Assembly: GCF_000213785.1 (NCBI RefSeq)
Contig: NC_015557.1
Span: 620,001-684,000 of the forward strand
From: Hydrogenobaculum sp. 3684
GTDB lineage: Bacteria; Aquificota; Aquificia; Aquificales; Aquificaceae
Length of the DNA: 64,000 bases
Reading direction: 5' to 3'
Position 1 is the stretch's first letter, and every line of letters begins with the position of its first letter. Made by a program: the position numbers and the translations under genes. The notes beneath the pieces were generated by a model. The model had not been told where the DNA came from. It did no database searches and saw only the letters and a program-made list of their open reading frames with translations. Below, piece after piece: positions 31,247 to 39,490 of the stretch.

Positions 31247-31956
31247 GTACGGAACAAAATCAAATACCACCAGAAAAACCTTACAAAAAATATTTGGAAA
31301 AAATTAAGTCTTTTTTTAAAGATTTTAAAATAAAAAAGAAATTTGAAGCGCCCATCGCCACACAAAAAGAAAATGGAAAAAGAAATTTTGAAAAGATAAT
31401 TTTAGGTGTAATTGTAGGATTTGTTTTTGGGGCTTTAGCAAGCAGTTTTATACTGTACTTTAAGGTAAAAAAGATCCAAGAAGAATACAAAAAAGCTCAA
31501 ATAAGACTTCAGATGCTCTCTTCAAGATTAAAATCAAACCAACCCCCAAGTACGACCCAAAACCAAAATCTTAAAACCCAAAATCTCGCTACAGCTCAGA
31601 TTTTAAGTGTAATAAACAACTTACCACCTTCTAACGCTTTCGCCAGTTTTTATGTAAACAAACTTAACGAGGAAAAATACAAAACAACACAAGAACAGGA
31701 AATAGTTGTTAAAAAACCACCACCAACTTTACCACCTCTTAAAACATTAATAGGTAAAAATCAAACAAGCAACAATTTACCATCTATTTCCACATCTCCA
31801 CCAATACCTCAGGTATCTATGATAATATGCTCAAATAGCTGTTACGCTATTTCTTCAAACGGCCAGGTTTATACAAACGGTTTTGTGCAAGGAAATTATA
31901 GGCTTGTAGTGACTCAAAACCAGATTTATTGGGAAAAAATCGATGAAAAACGATAA
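31243..31956 (+). CDS. Single-span inner-membrane protein of the pilus cluster
   Basis: A 237-residue protein with a basic cytoplasmic N-terminus, one membrane helix (about residues 51-73, KIILGVIVGFVFGALASSF), a coiled-coil/linker rich in Gln and Pro, and a small C-terminal beta domain with two cysteines. The topology resembles PilP/GspC-type proteins that link the inner-membrane platform to the secretin. It starts in the ATGA overlap with the secretin gene. Assignment is by topology and context only. Confidence 0.65.
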   Translation: MSTEQNQIPPEKPYKKYLEKIKSFFKDFKIKKKFEAPIATQKENGKRNFEKIILGVIVGFVFGALASSFILYFKVKKIQEEYKKAQIRLQMLSSRLKSNQPPSTTQNQNLKTQNLATAQILSVINNLPPSNAFASFYVNKLNEEKYKTTQEQEIVVKKPPPTLPPLKTLIGKNQTSNNLPSISTSPPIPQVSMIICSNSCYAISSNGQVYTNGFVQGNYRLVVTQNQIYWEKIDEKR

Positions 31957-31962
31957 GTTGTT

Positions 31963-33060
31963 ATGGCAAACATAACTGTTTCAAGAAAACCAGAAAAAAA
32001 TAAAGCCTGTATACAAAAAAAAGAGGGAAGAAGAACAAGGTATTATTGTATAGAACAAAAAGAGCTTAAAGATTATCTTTACGATATCATATACATGCAA
32101 GAAAACAGCATAAACCTTGCCGTTAGAATAGTACCAGAAAAAAAGAAATACTATGAATACGTTATAGCTGGCGATAGAATACAAATAAATGAAAAAGAAC
32201 TTATGACAGATCAAGACCCGGAAAGCTACATAGCCACAGAGTATTTGGGAGAACCAATAGTTATAATAAAAGAACCTCTAAAAAAAATAAAAAAAATATA
32301 CGGTCCTCCTTGGTATCAAGACATCCAAATTATATCTCTTATTGCGATATGGATTATCATAATTTTTGGAGGTGCTGTATTTCTTTATCTTAAAAGCCAC
32401 AAAAATAAAGAGATAAACCTAAACGTCGGCAAACCAGCACCACCTGTTCCACATATTGGTAAAAGTTTGAGTTTAGCTCAAAAACAATCCGTCATGGAAT
32501 CTTTCACAAAAGACGCCCTTTATCAAATAGCTTATGCCATAGAACAGGTATCGTCTATTGGTTACCCTGCTTATATATCTAATATAACTTATTCTATAAA
32601 AGATGAAAAGGCTGCACCCGGCAAGGATGAAAAATTAAGCGGCGTTCTTAATATTACGTTTAGATTTGCTTATCCTGCCAAAGGCTCAAAACTCGTTAGC
32701 ACAAAACCAGTACCAATATACTCTAAAACCGTTAATATAGATTTGACACCAGATTTTCCCGTAAAAGTATCTTATATGGACCAAGAGACTTGCGGTATGA
32801 AGCTTTTAAAAGATGGATTAAATTTGTATGATGTTGACAATTTAGAGTTTAAAGGAGATATCAAAAATTACAAAGATTTTTATGATTTTATACAAACGAT
32901 GTTTTATTGCAAAGGTTACCTAGAGTCTTTAAATCTTACAAACCCAAACGATATATTGTCCCAAAAAACCAATAATCCTAATATAGTAAAGAAAAATGTT
33001 GATATAAATGCAGATATAGATTTATACCTAGTGAAAAACAATATACCATCAGGAAAATAA
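31963..33060 (+). CDS. Inner-membrane pilus assembly protein (PilO/GspL-like by position)
   Basis: A 365-residue bitopic protein. About 120 cytoplasmic residues with a beta-rich fold come first, then one membrane helix (about 125-147, IISLIAIWIIIIFGGAVFLY), and then a periplasmic domain of about 215 residues. The layout (cytoplasmic domain, helix, periplasmic domain) matches PilO of type IVb pili or GspL of T2SS, which recruit the ATPase. I see no diagnostic motif. It lies 6 nt after the previous gene and 1 nt before the platform protein. Confidence 0.65.
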   Translation: MANITVSRKPEKNKACIQKKEGRRTRYYCIEQKELKDYLYDIIYMQENSINLAVRIVPEKKKYYEYVIAGDRIQINEKELMTDQDPESYIATEYLGEPIVIIKEPLKKIKKIYGPPWYQDIQIISLIAIWIIIIFGGAVFLYLKSHKNKEINLNVGKPAPPVPHIGKSLSLAQKQSVMESFTKDALYQIAYAIEQVSSIGYPAYISNITYSIKDEKAAPGKDEKLSGVLNITFRFAYPAKGSKLVSTKPVPIYSKTVNIDLTPDFPVKVSYMDQETCGMKLLKDGLNLYDVDNLEFKGDIKNYKDFYDFIQTMFYCKGYLESLNLTNPNDILSQKTNNPNIVKKNVDINADIDLYLVKNNIPSGK

Positions 33061-33061
33061 T

Positions 33062-34042
33062 ATGCTTGATAAAATTAAATCAAGACTTAGGAAAAAGGAA
33101 ATAGAAAAAATTATATACGATGCAGAAGTGCAATCTGGATACGCCAATATTTCTGTGGAAGAAATATATGAAAGGGTAAACAAGTATCTAAACTGGCCAG
33201 AGTTAGAAGATATTATAGAAGATATACGTTCTGGTATGAAGAAATCTGAAGTTTACGAACCATACCTTTCCTATGAAGCAATCACTATAATTAGAAATGC
33301 CGAAGATAAATCTTTACCAGTTTATAGGATTTTAGAAGAATTAAAAAACATATCTGAGGCTATAGAAAAGGCGAAATCAAAGCTTACACAAATGATAATA
33401 ATGCCAATCTTTACATTTATAGCCACTGTCATCTTAGCAGATTACGTGCTTCACAAGATAGCCACCACTCTTTTGGCTACTAAGCTTATAAAAGCACCAC
33501 TCTATCTTCCTTTTCTTATGAAATTTTTTATACCTATAAACTTCTTATTTTTAGGACTTTTTATATTCTTTGTGGTGATAAAACCAGATCACACACCCAT
33601 TGTAAAAAACATTTTTAAGGAATTAGAAGGTGTTAGAATACTAAACACCACTAGGCTTTTTTATATGGCAAATATACCAATAGAAGATATCATTCTTTAT
33701 GTGGAAGAAACTTCAAAGGGAAGTATAAAAAAAGCTTTTTCTTCTGTGGATACCGATTTGGAAGGATTTTTAGAAGCTCTTGGGTCTATACTGAGGCTTA
33801 CAGAAATAGCATCTTTAGAAAGTGCCTTTTATACAGGCAAATTTAGAGACACGCTTTTTTCCTTGGCAGAAAGAAAACTAAGAGAGCTTGGTGTGTTTGT
33901 AGAAAGCGTAGCAGCTACCGCCAATATAGCAGCATTAGGACTTATAGTCATACCTCTTATACTTCTTATCATACCTTACTTCCAAATGGCTTTCGAGCTT
34001 ATAAACAAAGTTTCATCTTTTCTTATGAATGCCGGCGGTTAA
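33062..34042 (+). CDS. GspF/PilC/PilR-type inner-membrane platform protein
   Basis: A 326-residue protein with two cytoplasmic helical domains (about residues 10-100 and 190-280) and three predicted membrane segments (about 105-130, 150-178 and 290-315). The second half shows the GspF-like pattern SLAERKLRELGVFVESVA followed by a terminal hydrophobic segment. It forms the platform that turns under the ATPase to add or remove pilin subunits. Length is shorter than PilC (about 400) but fits PilR/BfpE-type proteins. Confidence 0.8.
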   Translation: MLDKIKSRLRKKEIEKIIYDAEVQSGYANISVEEIYERVNKYLNWPELEDIIEDIRSGMKKSEVYEPYLSYEAITIIRNAEDKSLPVYRILEELKNISEAIEKAKSKLTQMIIMPIFTFIATVILADYVLHKIATTLLATKLIKAPLYLPFLMKFFIPINFLFLGLFIFFVVIKPDHTPIVKNIFKELEGVRILNTTRLFYMANIPIEDIILYVEETSKGSIKKAFSSVDTDLEGFLEALGSILRLTEIASLESAFYTGKFRDTLFSLAERKLRELGVFVESVAATANIAALGLIVIPLILLIIPYFQMAFELINKVSSFLMNAGG

Positions 34043-34113
34043 ATATAATATGTCTATAAATTGTAGTAGACTTATCAGTGCATATATTCATATTTATGAT
34101 ATATTTTATTTAT

Positions 34114-34929
34114 ATGAGGTTTTATAAAAAGCCTAAAACATTTGTAAAAATGAAGACCATTATAAATTTGAGAGCACTTTTATCTGGGATGGGTATGATT
34201 TTCTTTATAAGTAAAAATGCTTATCCTGTCGTTTATGTGGTGCCTCCTGACATAGATATGTATATGCACCAAACCAACGATACTTACAAACTTCTTATAG
34301 ATAATTTATGTGGTGCTGGTAACAATGGCCAAGGTATTATAAAAGATTGCTTTAAATCCCTTACTGCTTATATAAACTCAGCCACTTCTTATAGTTTTAC
34401 ACCACTGGCAAACCCAAATATAAACAATCTATCCTCCAACATAGGAAATGCCAATATAACATCTTCCACCATAGCTTTTTCATCTATCACAAACTCTATT
34501 ATGGGTTCTAGTACTTATTGTTTTCCTATAGGAAATTCCTCTAAATGTTTTAGTATAGAAGATTACACAACAATGCAATATCAAACCATATTGCTATCGG
34601 CCAGCTATTCTAACGGACGGTTTGTTAGCGGCTCATCTGGTACTGTACTTATGCCATCTTGCACATACCATAGCGGTGGTGGCTCTCTTTACGCTGAATT
34701 TATAGTATTTGCACCCACTTCTTGCTCTTACGATTTTTCAAATCCCGGGTCTTCCAACAATGTAGTAGCCGGCAGAGTTTCTTGTCCACCGGGCGATAGT
34801 GCAAGTGCTTGTTATACAATAAGTGCATCGTGTTTTTTTGGCTCAAATACCAACTCTAGCACTGTAAGTGGGCTTTACTATACCAATCTACCAGTACTGA
34901 GTTTTTGTCCTACTTGGAGTGAATCATGA
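34114..34929 (+). CDS. Exported hypothetical protein of the pilus cluster
   Basis: About 271 residues. The start is uncertain: GTG at 34078, ATG at 34114 and ATG at 34150 are all in frame and none has a ribosome site. I prefer 34114 because a TATATT hexamer lies 8 nt before it. A hydrophobic N-terminal stretch (ALLSGMGMIFFISKNAYP) suggests export. The rest is Ser/Asn/Thr-rich with many cysteines, like the neighbouring pilin-like proteins. I do not recognise a family. The stop overlaps the ATG of a 28-codon frame. Confidence 0.65.
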   Translation: MRFYKKPKTFVKMKTIINLRALLSGMGMIFFISKNAYPVVYVVPPDIDMYMHQTNDTYKLLIDNLCGAGNNGQGIIKDCFKSLTAYINSATSYSFTPLANPNINNLSSNIGNANITSSTIAFSSITNSIMGSSTYCFPIGNSSKCFSIEDYTTMQYQTILLSASYSNGRFVSGSSGTVLMPSCTYHSGGGSLYAEFIVFAPTSCSYDFSNPGSSNNVVAGRVSCPPGDSASACYTISASCFFGSNTNSSTVSGLYYTNLPVLSFCPTWSES

Positions 34930-35012
34930 ATTATAATACATTTCTTGTTGAGCGCTTGTTTAATAAAAGCTTTTTTGAAACATGCTTGTCAGCACTCTGG
35001 AGTGAATCTTAA
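34926..35012 (+). CDS. 28-codon frame that looks like a detached prepilin leader
   Basis: It starts in an ATGA overlap with the upstream gene, with GGAG 6 nt before the ATG, and reads MNYNTFLVERLFNKSFFETC then LSALW before ending in SES and a stop. Its stop overlaps the ATG of the next gene (TAATG). If the 17 nt between the two TGG codons (34998-35014) were removed, its product would run straight into the pilin helix FIIEILLALSI of the next gene. It may be a leader peptide split off by a small insertion, or a coupling peptide. Confidence 0.4.
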   Translation: MNYNTFLVERLFNKSFFETCLSALWSES

Positions 35013-36157
35013 TGTGGTTTATAATAGAAATTCTTTTAGCCTTGTCCATCTTATCTACCGTCTTGACTGGTATTTATTATCTTATCCCAGCTTTTAATAG
35101 AAGCACAGATATAGCAAAATCTCAAGTAAAAAGTATAAATCTCAAAAATGCTCTTTTAAATATATATATGGATATTGCCAACGCCGAGCAAAACTGCGGT
35201 GGGTATAGTGTCTGTCCTGCTACGCCTTTACCTTGCAATATTTCTTATACAAACGGTGGGTTAAGTTTTAGCTATGTAGTAAGTCAAAGCTTAAATGTTG
35301 CAACGCCTACAAGTCTACCACGGTTTATCCAAAGCTCTTTTAATCAAGCTGGATGTTCTGTCAGCGTTGTTAATAGCAATACCATATCGGTATTTTGCCC
35401 AAGTGTTACGGCTTCTAGCATAGATTTTTGTTCCAATTCAAATTATGAATCTTATACGTTTGTAAACCCAAATCCACCAACAATGCCTAGTATAACTTTT
35501 TATACAATATTACAGCCAAACAACCCAGCAAGCCCATTGTCGGCTCCTTATGTAGTCGATTATACACCCATATACCAATATTACCAAAACCAGTCTCTTT
35601 CAAAATTTGAACAAATAGCTTCTGCTATGAAAAACTATGTACTAGAAAGAAGGACCTCCGAAATAGCAAACTCTTGCACATGGAATGGTTCCGATTGGAC
35701 AGGTGGTATGGAATCAAGCTACGATTTCTATGTACCATGGATTTTACAAGCGTGCTCTAGCTCTCCCAATTCACTATGTCAAAGCCCTCCAAACCCAAGC
35801 GTTTGTTCTAACTCTTGTACAAACATAAGCTTATCCCAAAACTGCAGCATAACTACACTTCTTACAAACGTAGGATTGGTCACAAGTATGCCACGGTCTA
35901 CAAGTATGCCACGATATAGTTCCACAGCTTCTAGCTTTTACTATGTGGATGGTTTTGGAAACTCTATTACGATAGTGCCTTATGCAAATTTACAAGGAAC
36001 TTTAGCCGATATACATCCATCTTCTTCATACATGACTCAATGTCAAAGCGGTACAAATTGTCCACCGTTTGCCGGAGTTATAGAACTAAGCAACATAAGT
36101 GCTACTTGTGTACAAGCAGGCGAACCTTATTGTTATCTTCAGTTTACGTACCCGTAG
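35012..36157 (+). CDS. Pilin-like protein lacking an in-frame leader
   Basis: A 381-residue protein that begins directly with a pilin-type hydrophobic helix, MWFIIEILLALSILSTVLTG, with a Glu in the place of pilin Glu5. No leader is possible in this frame because a stop lies three codons upstream. GGAG sits 9 nt before the ATG. The remainder is Ser/Asn/Cys-rich, as in exported minor pilins. Without a leader, prepilin peptidase could not process it normally, so either a frameshift joins it to the 28-codon frame before it or it stays unprocessed. Confidence 0.7.
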   Translation: MWFIIEILLALSILSTVLTGIYYLIPAFNRSTDIAKSQVKSINLKNALLNIYMDIANAEQNCGGYSVCPATPLPCNISYTNGGLSFSYVVSQSLNVATPTSLPRFIQSSFNQAGCSVSVVNSNTISVFCPSVTASSIDFCSNSNYESYTFVNPNPPTMPSITFYTILQPNNPASPLSAPYVVDYTPIYQYYQNQSLSKFEQIASAMKNYVLERRTSEIANSCTWNGSDWTGGMESSYDFYVPWILQACSSSPNSLCQSPPNPSVCSNSCTNISLSQNCSITTLLTNVGLVTSMPRSTSMPRYSSTASSFYYVDGFGNSITIVPYANLQGTLADIHPSSSYMTQCQSGTNCPPFAGVIELSNISATCVQAGEPYCYLQFTYP

Positions 36158-36195
36158 AGCGACTATGTCGCGTTTCGATTCTAAGGAACAGACAA

Positions 36196-36240
36196 ATGCA
36201 CTCAAGAGCTCTGAGAAATGCTCGGAACACACTAGCTTGA
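36196..36240 (+). CDS. 14-codon frame that looks like a second detached prepilin leader
   Basis: An ATG at 36196 with AAGGA 8 nt upstream encodes MHSRALRNARNTLA and a stop. One base later the frame of the next gene reads EVFMLFITVAFLI. Joined by a +1 shift at GCT-T-GAG, the product would have NTLAEVFMLFITVA, which fits the prepilin motif FTLIEVLxAL with the key Glu restored. The codon count is tiny, so this is suggested by pattern and ribosome site only. Confidence 0.4.
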   Translation: MHSRALRNARNTLA

Positions 36241-36247
36241 GGTTTTT

Positions 36248-36889
36248 ATGCTTTTTATAACTGTAGCGTTTCTTATAATAGCGATAATGAGTTACATACT
36301 TTATATGGTTTCAAGCTCAATACCTTTGTATCACGCCATAAACACGCCTCAAAATCCAAAATTAAACACTTATCATATTATTTCAAGCTTACCCAACAAG
36401 ACTATTACACTTATTCCGTGGCAGACTTGTAGCCAAACCTACAACGTCTCAACGATATCAAGCATTGTAAGCTTTTACAAAGATTCTTACGAACAGGCTT
36501 TTATAAATGCCTGTGAAAACGTAAGATGGCTTAGTATACAAAATAATTGCAACAATCCAAATGATTTCAATCAAGCTTGGAGTTTTTTGCCATCGCTAAC
36601 GGGAAATGTAAATAATATCACAGGTTCAAATATCGCTTTCTCTTGTAATACAAAAAGCGCTTTTGGCGAATATGTACTATACAACTCTATATCAAGATTG
36701 CAATCAAACACATGTGTATCTTGCTATTACAATCTTTCATCTAATACCTCTATCCCTTATTCAATGCCGCTTCCTTACAAAATCAACACCCCTTACGGCA
36801 CAAATACTACTCACTCCTTAACAAGCATGGGAGACCCTTGTGCTGTGGGAAGCTTTATAAGCTGTACTTACAATAACCAATGCAACTAA
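36248..36889 (+). CDS. Pilin-like protein, N-terminus separated from its leader
   Basis: A 213-residue protein that starts within a hydrophobic helix (MLFITVAFLIIAIMSYILYMV). It continues as an Asn/Ser/Thr-rich extracytoplasmic domain with at least eight cysteines. GAGG lies 5 nt before the ATG, so independent initiation is possible. The conserved Glu of a prepilin would be encoded just upstream (GAG at 36239) in the same frame but outside the gene. This makes an ancestral or programmed frameshift with the 14-codon frame likely. Confidence 0.65.
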   Translation: MLFITVAFLIIAIMSYILYMVSSSIPLYHAINTPQNPKLNTYHIISSLPNKTITLIPWQTCSQTYNVSTISSIVSFYKDSYEQAFINACENVRWLSIQNNCNNPNDFNQAWSFLPSLTGNVNNITGSNIAFSCNTKSAFGEYVLYNSISRLQSNTCVSCYYNLSSNTSIPYSMPLPYKINTPYGTNTTHSLTSMGDPCAVGSFISCTYNNQCN

Positions 36890-36904
36890 TTTTATGGTTT
36901 ATGT

Positions 36905-36910
36905 TATACT
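36905..36910 (+). promoter_or_regulatory. -10 box giving a leaderless message for the PilT-like gene
   Basis: TATACT lies exactly 6 nt before the ATG at 36917 and there is no Shine-Dalgarno sequence. Transcription should start at or next to the A of the ATG. Confidence 0.45.
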
Positions 36911-36916
36911 AAAATT

Positions 36917-37981
36917 ATGAAAACGCTGGATATAAAAAATATTCCATCAAAACTTGTGGATATATTTGAGAAGGGAAAGGAGCTTGGAGCTACTGACTTT
37001 CAGCTTATAGCAAACTACATACCAAGATATGGAATTGCCAAAAAGTATGCTGTTATACCAGGGATGCACAGACTTACAACGGACGACGTAGTAGAGATTA
37101 TAGAGCTCACATCCGACGAGAAAAATTGGCGCGATATAATGGCCGAATATTCTACGTTTGAATACTCTTTTGCTATTAAAAATTATGGTCTTTACAGGGT
37201 ATCGGTAGCAGAATCTTTGGAAGGGCTTGGCATGGCTATCAGAATACTATCCTATGAGCTCCCTTCCATTGAAATGGTGAGACTTCCAAAAGAAGTTGTT
37301 GACTTTATGAAAGATGCCAGAAGTGGTGCGATAATACATACAGGAGGTACTACCTCTGGTAAATCTACATCTATAGCTGCAGAAATTGGCTTTTTGTCCG
37401 ATCTTCACAACGTTGTTATACTTACATTTGAAAACCCAGTAGAATATAGATTTTTATATAGGAAAGCTACTGTTAAGCAGTTTAATATGCCTACGCAGGT
37501 AAAGAATTTTCAACATGCTCTTAAAATAGCGTTAAGAAGTGACCCATCCATCATACTATTCGGTGAAGTAAGATCTGAAGATGAAATAATATCTCTTCTT
37601 GATATGGCCGCTCGTGGCCACTTGGTGTTTTCCACGTTGCACACAAAAAGCGTAAGCGCTACATTCTCATTGCTAAATCAATTTGGTTCTAAAGAGCTTT
37701 TGGGCTTGTTTAGTTCACAGATAGTAGCTATTATTTCACAGTTTTTATACCGCTCAAAAGCAAAGAAATTTTTACCTATATACGATATATTGGTACCAAA
37801 CAAACCTATAAGGACTATGATAGCAGATGGAAATTTTAACGATATAGAAAGAATTAGACAAGAGGGAAAGATTCAAGGAGGATTTTCTATAACTTTTACT
37901 CAATGCGCAAAACAATATCTTATAAACAGAGAAATAGACGAAGAAGAGTTTAACTATATAAGATTAAGGGCTATGGAGTGA
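36917..37981 (+). CDS. PilT-like type IV pilus/secretion ATPase
   Basis: A 354-residue hexameric ATPase of the PilT/GspE superfamily. It has an N-terminal PAS-like domain (about residues 1-120), Walker A GGTTSGKST (about 140), an Asp-box FENPVEY, Walker B ILFGEVRSEDE and a His-box ARGHLVFSTLHTKS. The length matches PilT/PilU rather than the larger PilB/GspE. It is the only motor ATPase in the cluster, so it may power both extension and retraction, or a separate assembly ATPase lies elsewhere. The downstream 81-residue gene follows after 4 nt. Confidence 0.88.
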   Translation: MKTLDIKNIPSKLVDIFEKGKELGATDFQLIANYIPRYGIAKKYAVIPGMHRLTTDDVVEIIELTSDEKNWRDIMAEYSTFEYSFAIKNYGLYRVSVAESLEGLGMAIRILSYELPSIEMVRLPKEVVDFMKDARSGAIIHTGGTTSGKSTSIAAEIGFLSDLHNVVILTFENPVEYRFLYRKATVKQFNMPTQVKNFQHALKIALRSDPSIILFGEVRSEDEIISLLDMAARGHLVFSTLHTKSVSATFSLLNQFGSKELLGLFSSQIVAIISQFLYRSKAKKFLPIYDILVPNKPIRTMIADGNFNDIERIRQEGKIQGGFSITFTQCAKQYLINREIDEEEFNYIRLRAME

Positions 37982-37985
37982 TGTT

Positions 37986-38231
37986 ATGGAAGAGAAAATT
38001 TTTGTAAAGGGAAAATATACCACTATAGAAATTTCAAAAAATGAGCTTTTTGAGCTTTTAAGAGAACTAAAAGAAAAAACCAAAGGGACGGATTTGTTGG
38101 AAGCTTTTGAAATTATGCAAGATTTTCCTGATTTAGACAAGTTTAAAGTATTAAGAGATATATACATACTTGAGCTTAGCGGAGCTTTCAAAGAGCCAAT
38201 AAAAATAGAAGAGCTTTATAAAGAAGTTTAA
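37986..38231 (+). CDS. Small acidic hypothetical protein
   Basis: An 81-residue soluble, mostly helical and acidic protein (ISKNELFELLRELKEKTKG). It has GGAG 7 nt before the ATG and lies 4 nt after the PilT-like gene, so it is co-transcribed and may be a small partner of the ATPase. No family is recognised. It overlaps the convergent DedA gene by 4 nt. Confidence 0.6.
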   Translation: MEEKIFVKGKYTTIEISKNELFELLRELKEKTKGTDLLEAFEIMQDFPDLDKFKVLRDIYILELSGAFKEPIKIEELYKEV

Positions 38232-38683
38232 AAGATTCTTTGGAAAAAATGTCCTATAAATATATAGGCTATAGTGTGCAATGTTCTTGATATAAATGTA
38301 GCTATTATAAATCTATAAAAGGGGAATTTTAGTATTCCAGCCATCCAGCATATAGCTTTGTAAGGCTCTCCTATTAATATTGCAAAAATACCATATTTGT
38401 TGAAGAGAGCTTCTATTTTTATATAATGTTTCCTAGATATTATCTTTGAAGCAATTTTATCACCTAAAAAATATCCTAACCAATAAGACACAAAAGCCCC
38501 TAAGACATTTGATAGAACACCTACAACACCTATCATCCATGGATTTAAGCCTATTTTGTTGCTTATAAGTATAAAAGGTAAGACGGGAATAGGCTGTATA
38601 ATGCTTTGAGTAAAACCTATCAAAAAAACTCCAAAATATCCGTAATGCTTGACTAAACTTATAGCTATGTGTTGTATATCCAC
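38228..38683 (-). CDS. DedA/YqaA family membrane protein (VTT domain)
   Basis: A 151-residue integral membrane protein with four or five hydrophobic segments. It carries the family features: a proline-rich re-entrant loop (FTQSIIQPIPVLPFILI), an Asn/Gly-rich second segment (NVLGAFVSYWLGYFLGD), and a late R-T-x-H motif near FISRTLHTIAYIFIG. DedA-family proteins act in lipid-carrier recycling and membrane homeostasis. It is a short member, like YqaA. It stands alone, convergent with the PilT-like operon. Confidence 0.85.
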   Translation of the reverse strand: MDIQHIAISLVKHYGYFGVFLIGFTQSIIQPIPVLPFILISNKIGLNPWMIGVVGVLSNVLGAFVSYWLGYFLGDKIASKIISRKHYIKIEALFNKYGIFAILIGEPYKAICWMAGILKFPFYRFIIATFISRTLHTIAYIFIGHFFQRIF

Positions 38684-38787
38684 ATCTTTTATTATACTTA
38701 TCTTAAAAGCTTAATACTAAAAATATATTTTAGTATATCTCTATTAAATATTTGAGTATAACTATATCAAAGTTATTATCAAAACTC

Positions 38788-38815
38788 TTGACAAATTTTC
38801 TAAAGGTATTATATT
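38788..38815 (+). promoter_or_regulatory. Promoter for hsp20
   Basis: TTGACA (38788-38793) and TATATT (38810-38815) are separated by 16 nt. The message leader carries AGAAGGAGG before the gene. No CIRCE or other heat-shock operator is visible. Confidence 0.6.
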
Positions 38816-38849
38816 AATTTTTAGAAAACTTTAGAAGGAGGTAAGGCCT

Positions 38850-39287
38850 ATGAGAAGAGGTTTGGCAGTTTGGAATCCATTTAGTGAGTTGGAAAAGGTA
38901 AAAGCAGAGTTTGACAACCTTGTCCAAAACTTGTTACCTACCGTTTACAGCGGTGGCGAAGTTTCTCTGGCACCAGCAATAGACGTATATGAAACAGACA
39001 AAGAAGTGGTGATAAAAGCCGAAATACCTGGTGTCAAAAAAGAGGATTTGGAAGTAAGTGTAAAAGACAATGTCCTTTATATTAAGGGTGAAAAGAAAGA
39101 AGAAAAAGAAGAAAACACAGAAGCTATCCACAGAGTAGAACGCATATACGGTAAGTTTGAAAGGATGATATCCTTGCCACCAAATGTAAAAACCCAAGAG
39201 GCAAAGGCCGAATACAAGGACGGCATTCTAGAGATAAGATTTCCTAAAAAAGAAGAATCTCAAAGCACAAAGATTAACATAGGCTAA
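38850..39287 (+). CDS. hsp20: Small heat-shock protein, Hsp20/alpha-crystallin family
   Basis: A 145-residue ATP-independent holdase chaperone. The N-terminal arm (MRRGLAVWNPFSELEKV) precedes an alpha-crystallin domain at about residues 42-135. Inside it, IDVYETDKEVVIKAEIPGVK, VSVKDNVLYIKGEKK, YGKFERMISLP and YKDGILEIRFPKKEE are the usual strands, and the A-x-x-x-G-x-L motif is present. A ribosome site GGAGG and a strong downstream terminator make this a single-gene unit. Confidence 0.96.
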   Translation: MRRGLAVWNPFSELEKVKAEFDNLVQNLLPTVYSGGEVSLAPAIDVYETDKEVVIKAEIPGVKKEDLEVSVKDNVLYIKGEKKEEKEENTEAIHRVERIYGKFERMISLPPNVKTQEAKAEYKDGILEIRFPKKEESQSTKINIG

Positions 39288-39304
39288 AGCTTAGATATTC
39301 AAAC

Positions 39305-39327
39305 AAGGGGCCTTCCGGCCCTTTTTT
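39305..39327 (+). terminator. Rho-independent terminator after hsp20
   Basis: The stem GGGCC/GGCCC (39308-39312 with 39317-39321) with loop TTCC, extended by flanking A-T pairs, is followed by six T residues. Confidence 0.85.
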
Positions 39328-39372
39328 AATTTTTATCCACTCTTTCCGGTTTTGGTATATAATATATAGATA

Positions 39373-39456
39373 GCCGGAGTGGTGAAATTGGCAGACACGC
39401 TATCTTGAGGGGGTAGTCCTCGCAAGAGGGTGCGGGTTCGAGTCCCGCCTCCGGCA
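39373..39456 (+). tRNA. tRNA-Leu (anticodon GAG)
   Basis: A class II cloverleaf with acceptor GCCGGAG/CTCCGGC. The anticodon stem is CTATC/GGTAG with loop TTGAGGG (anticodon GAG), a long variable arm (TCCTCGCAAGAGGGT) follows, and the T-arm is GCGGG-TTCGAGT-CCCGC. CCA is not encoded. TATAAT at 39358-39363 is a plausible -10 box. Confidence 0.95.
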
Positions 39457-39490
39457 TTTAATTTTACTATCTGTTAAAGAGGTGATGGTG

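Noticed and set aside
36040-36240. A 66-codon frame overlapping the end of the 381-residue pilin-like gene
   Set aside because: Most of it lies antagonistically in another frame of a clear gene and its composition is not protein-like. Only the last 14 codons, from the ATG at 36196 with a ribosome site, are kept as a possible leader.
38684-38787. CIRCE-type heat-shock operator before hsp20
   Set aside because: No inverted repeat resembling TTAGCACTC-N9-GAGTGCTAA is present; only a plain promoter is seen.
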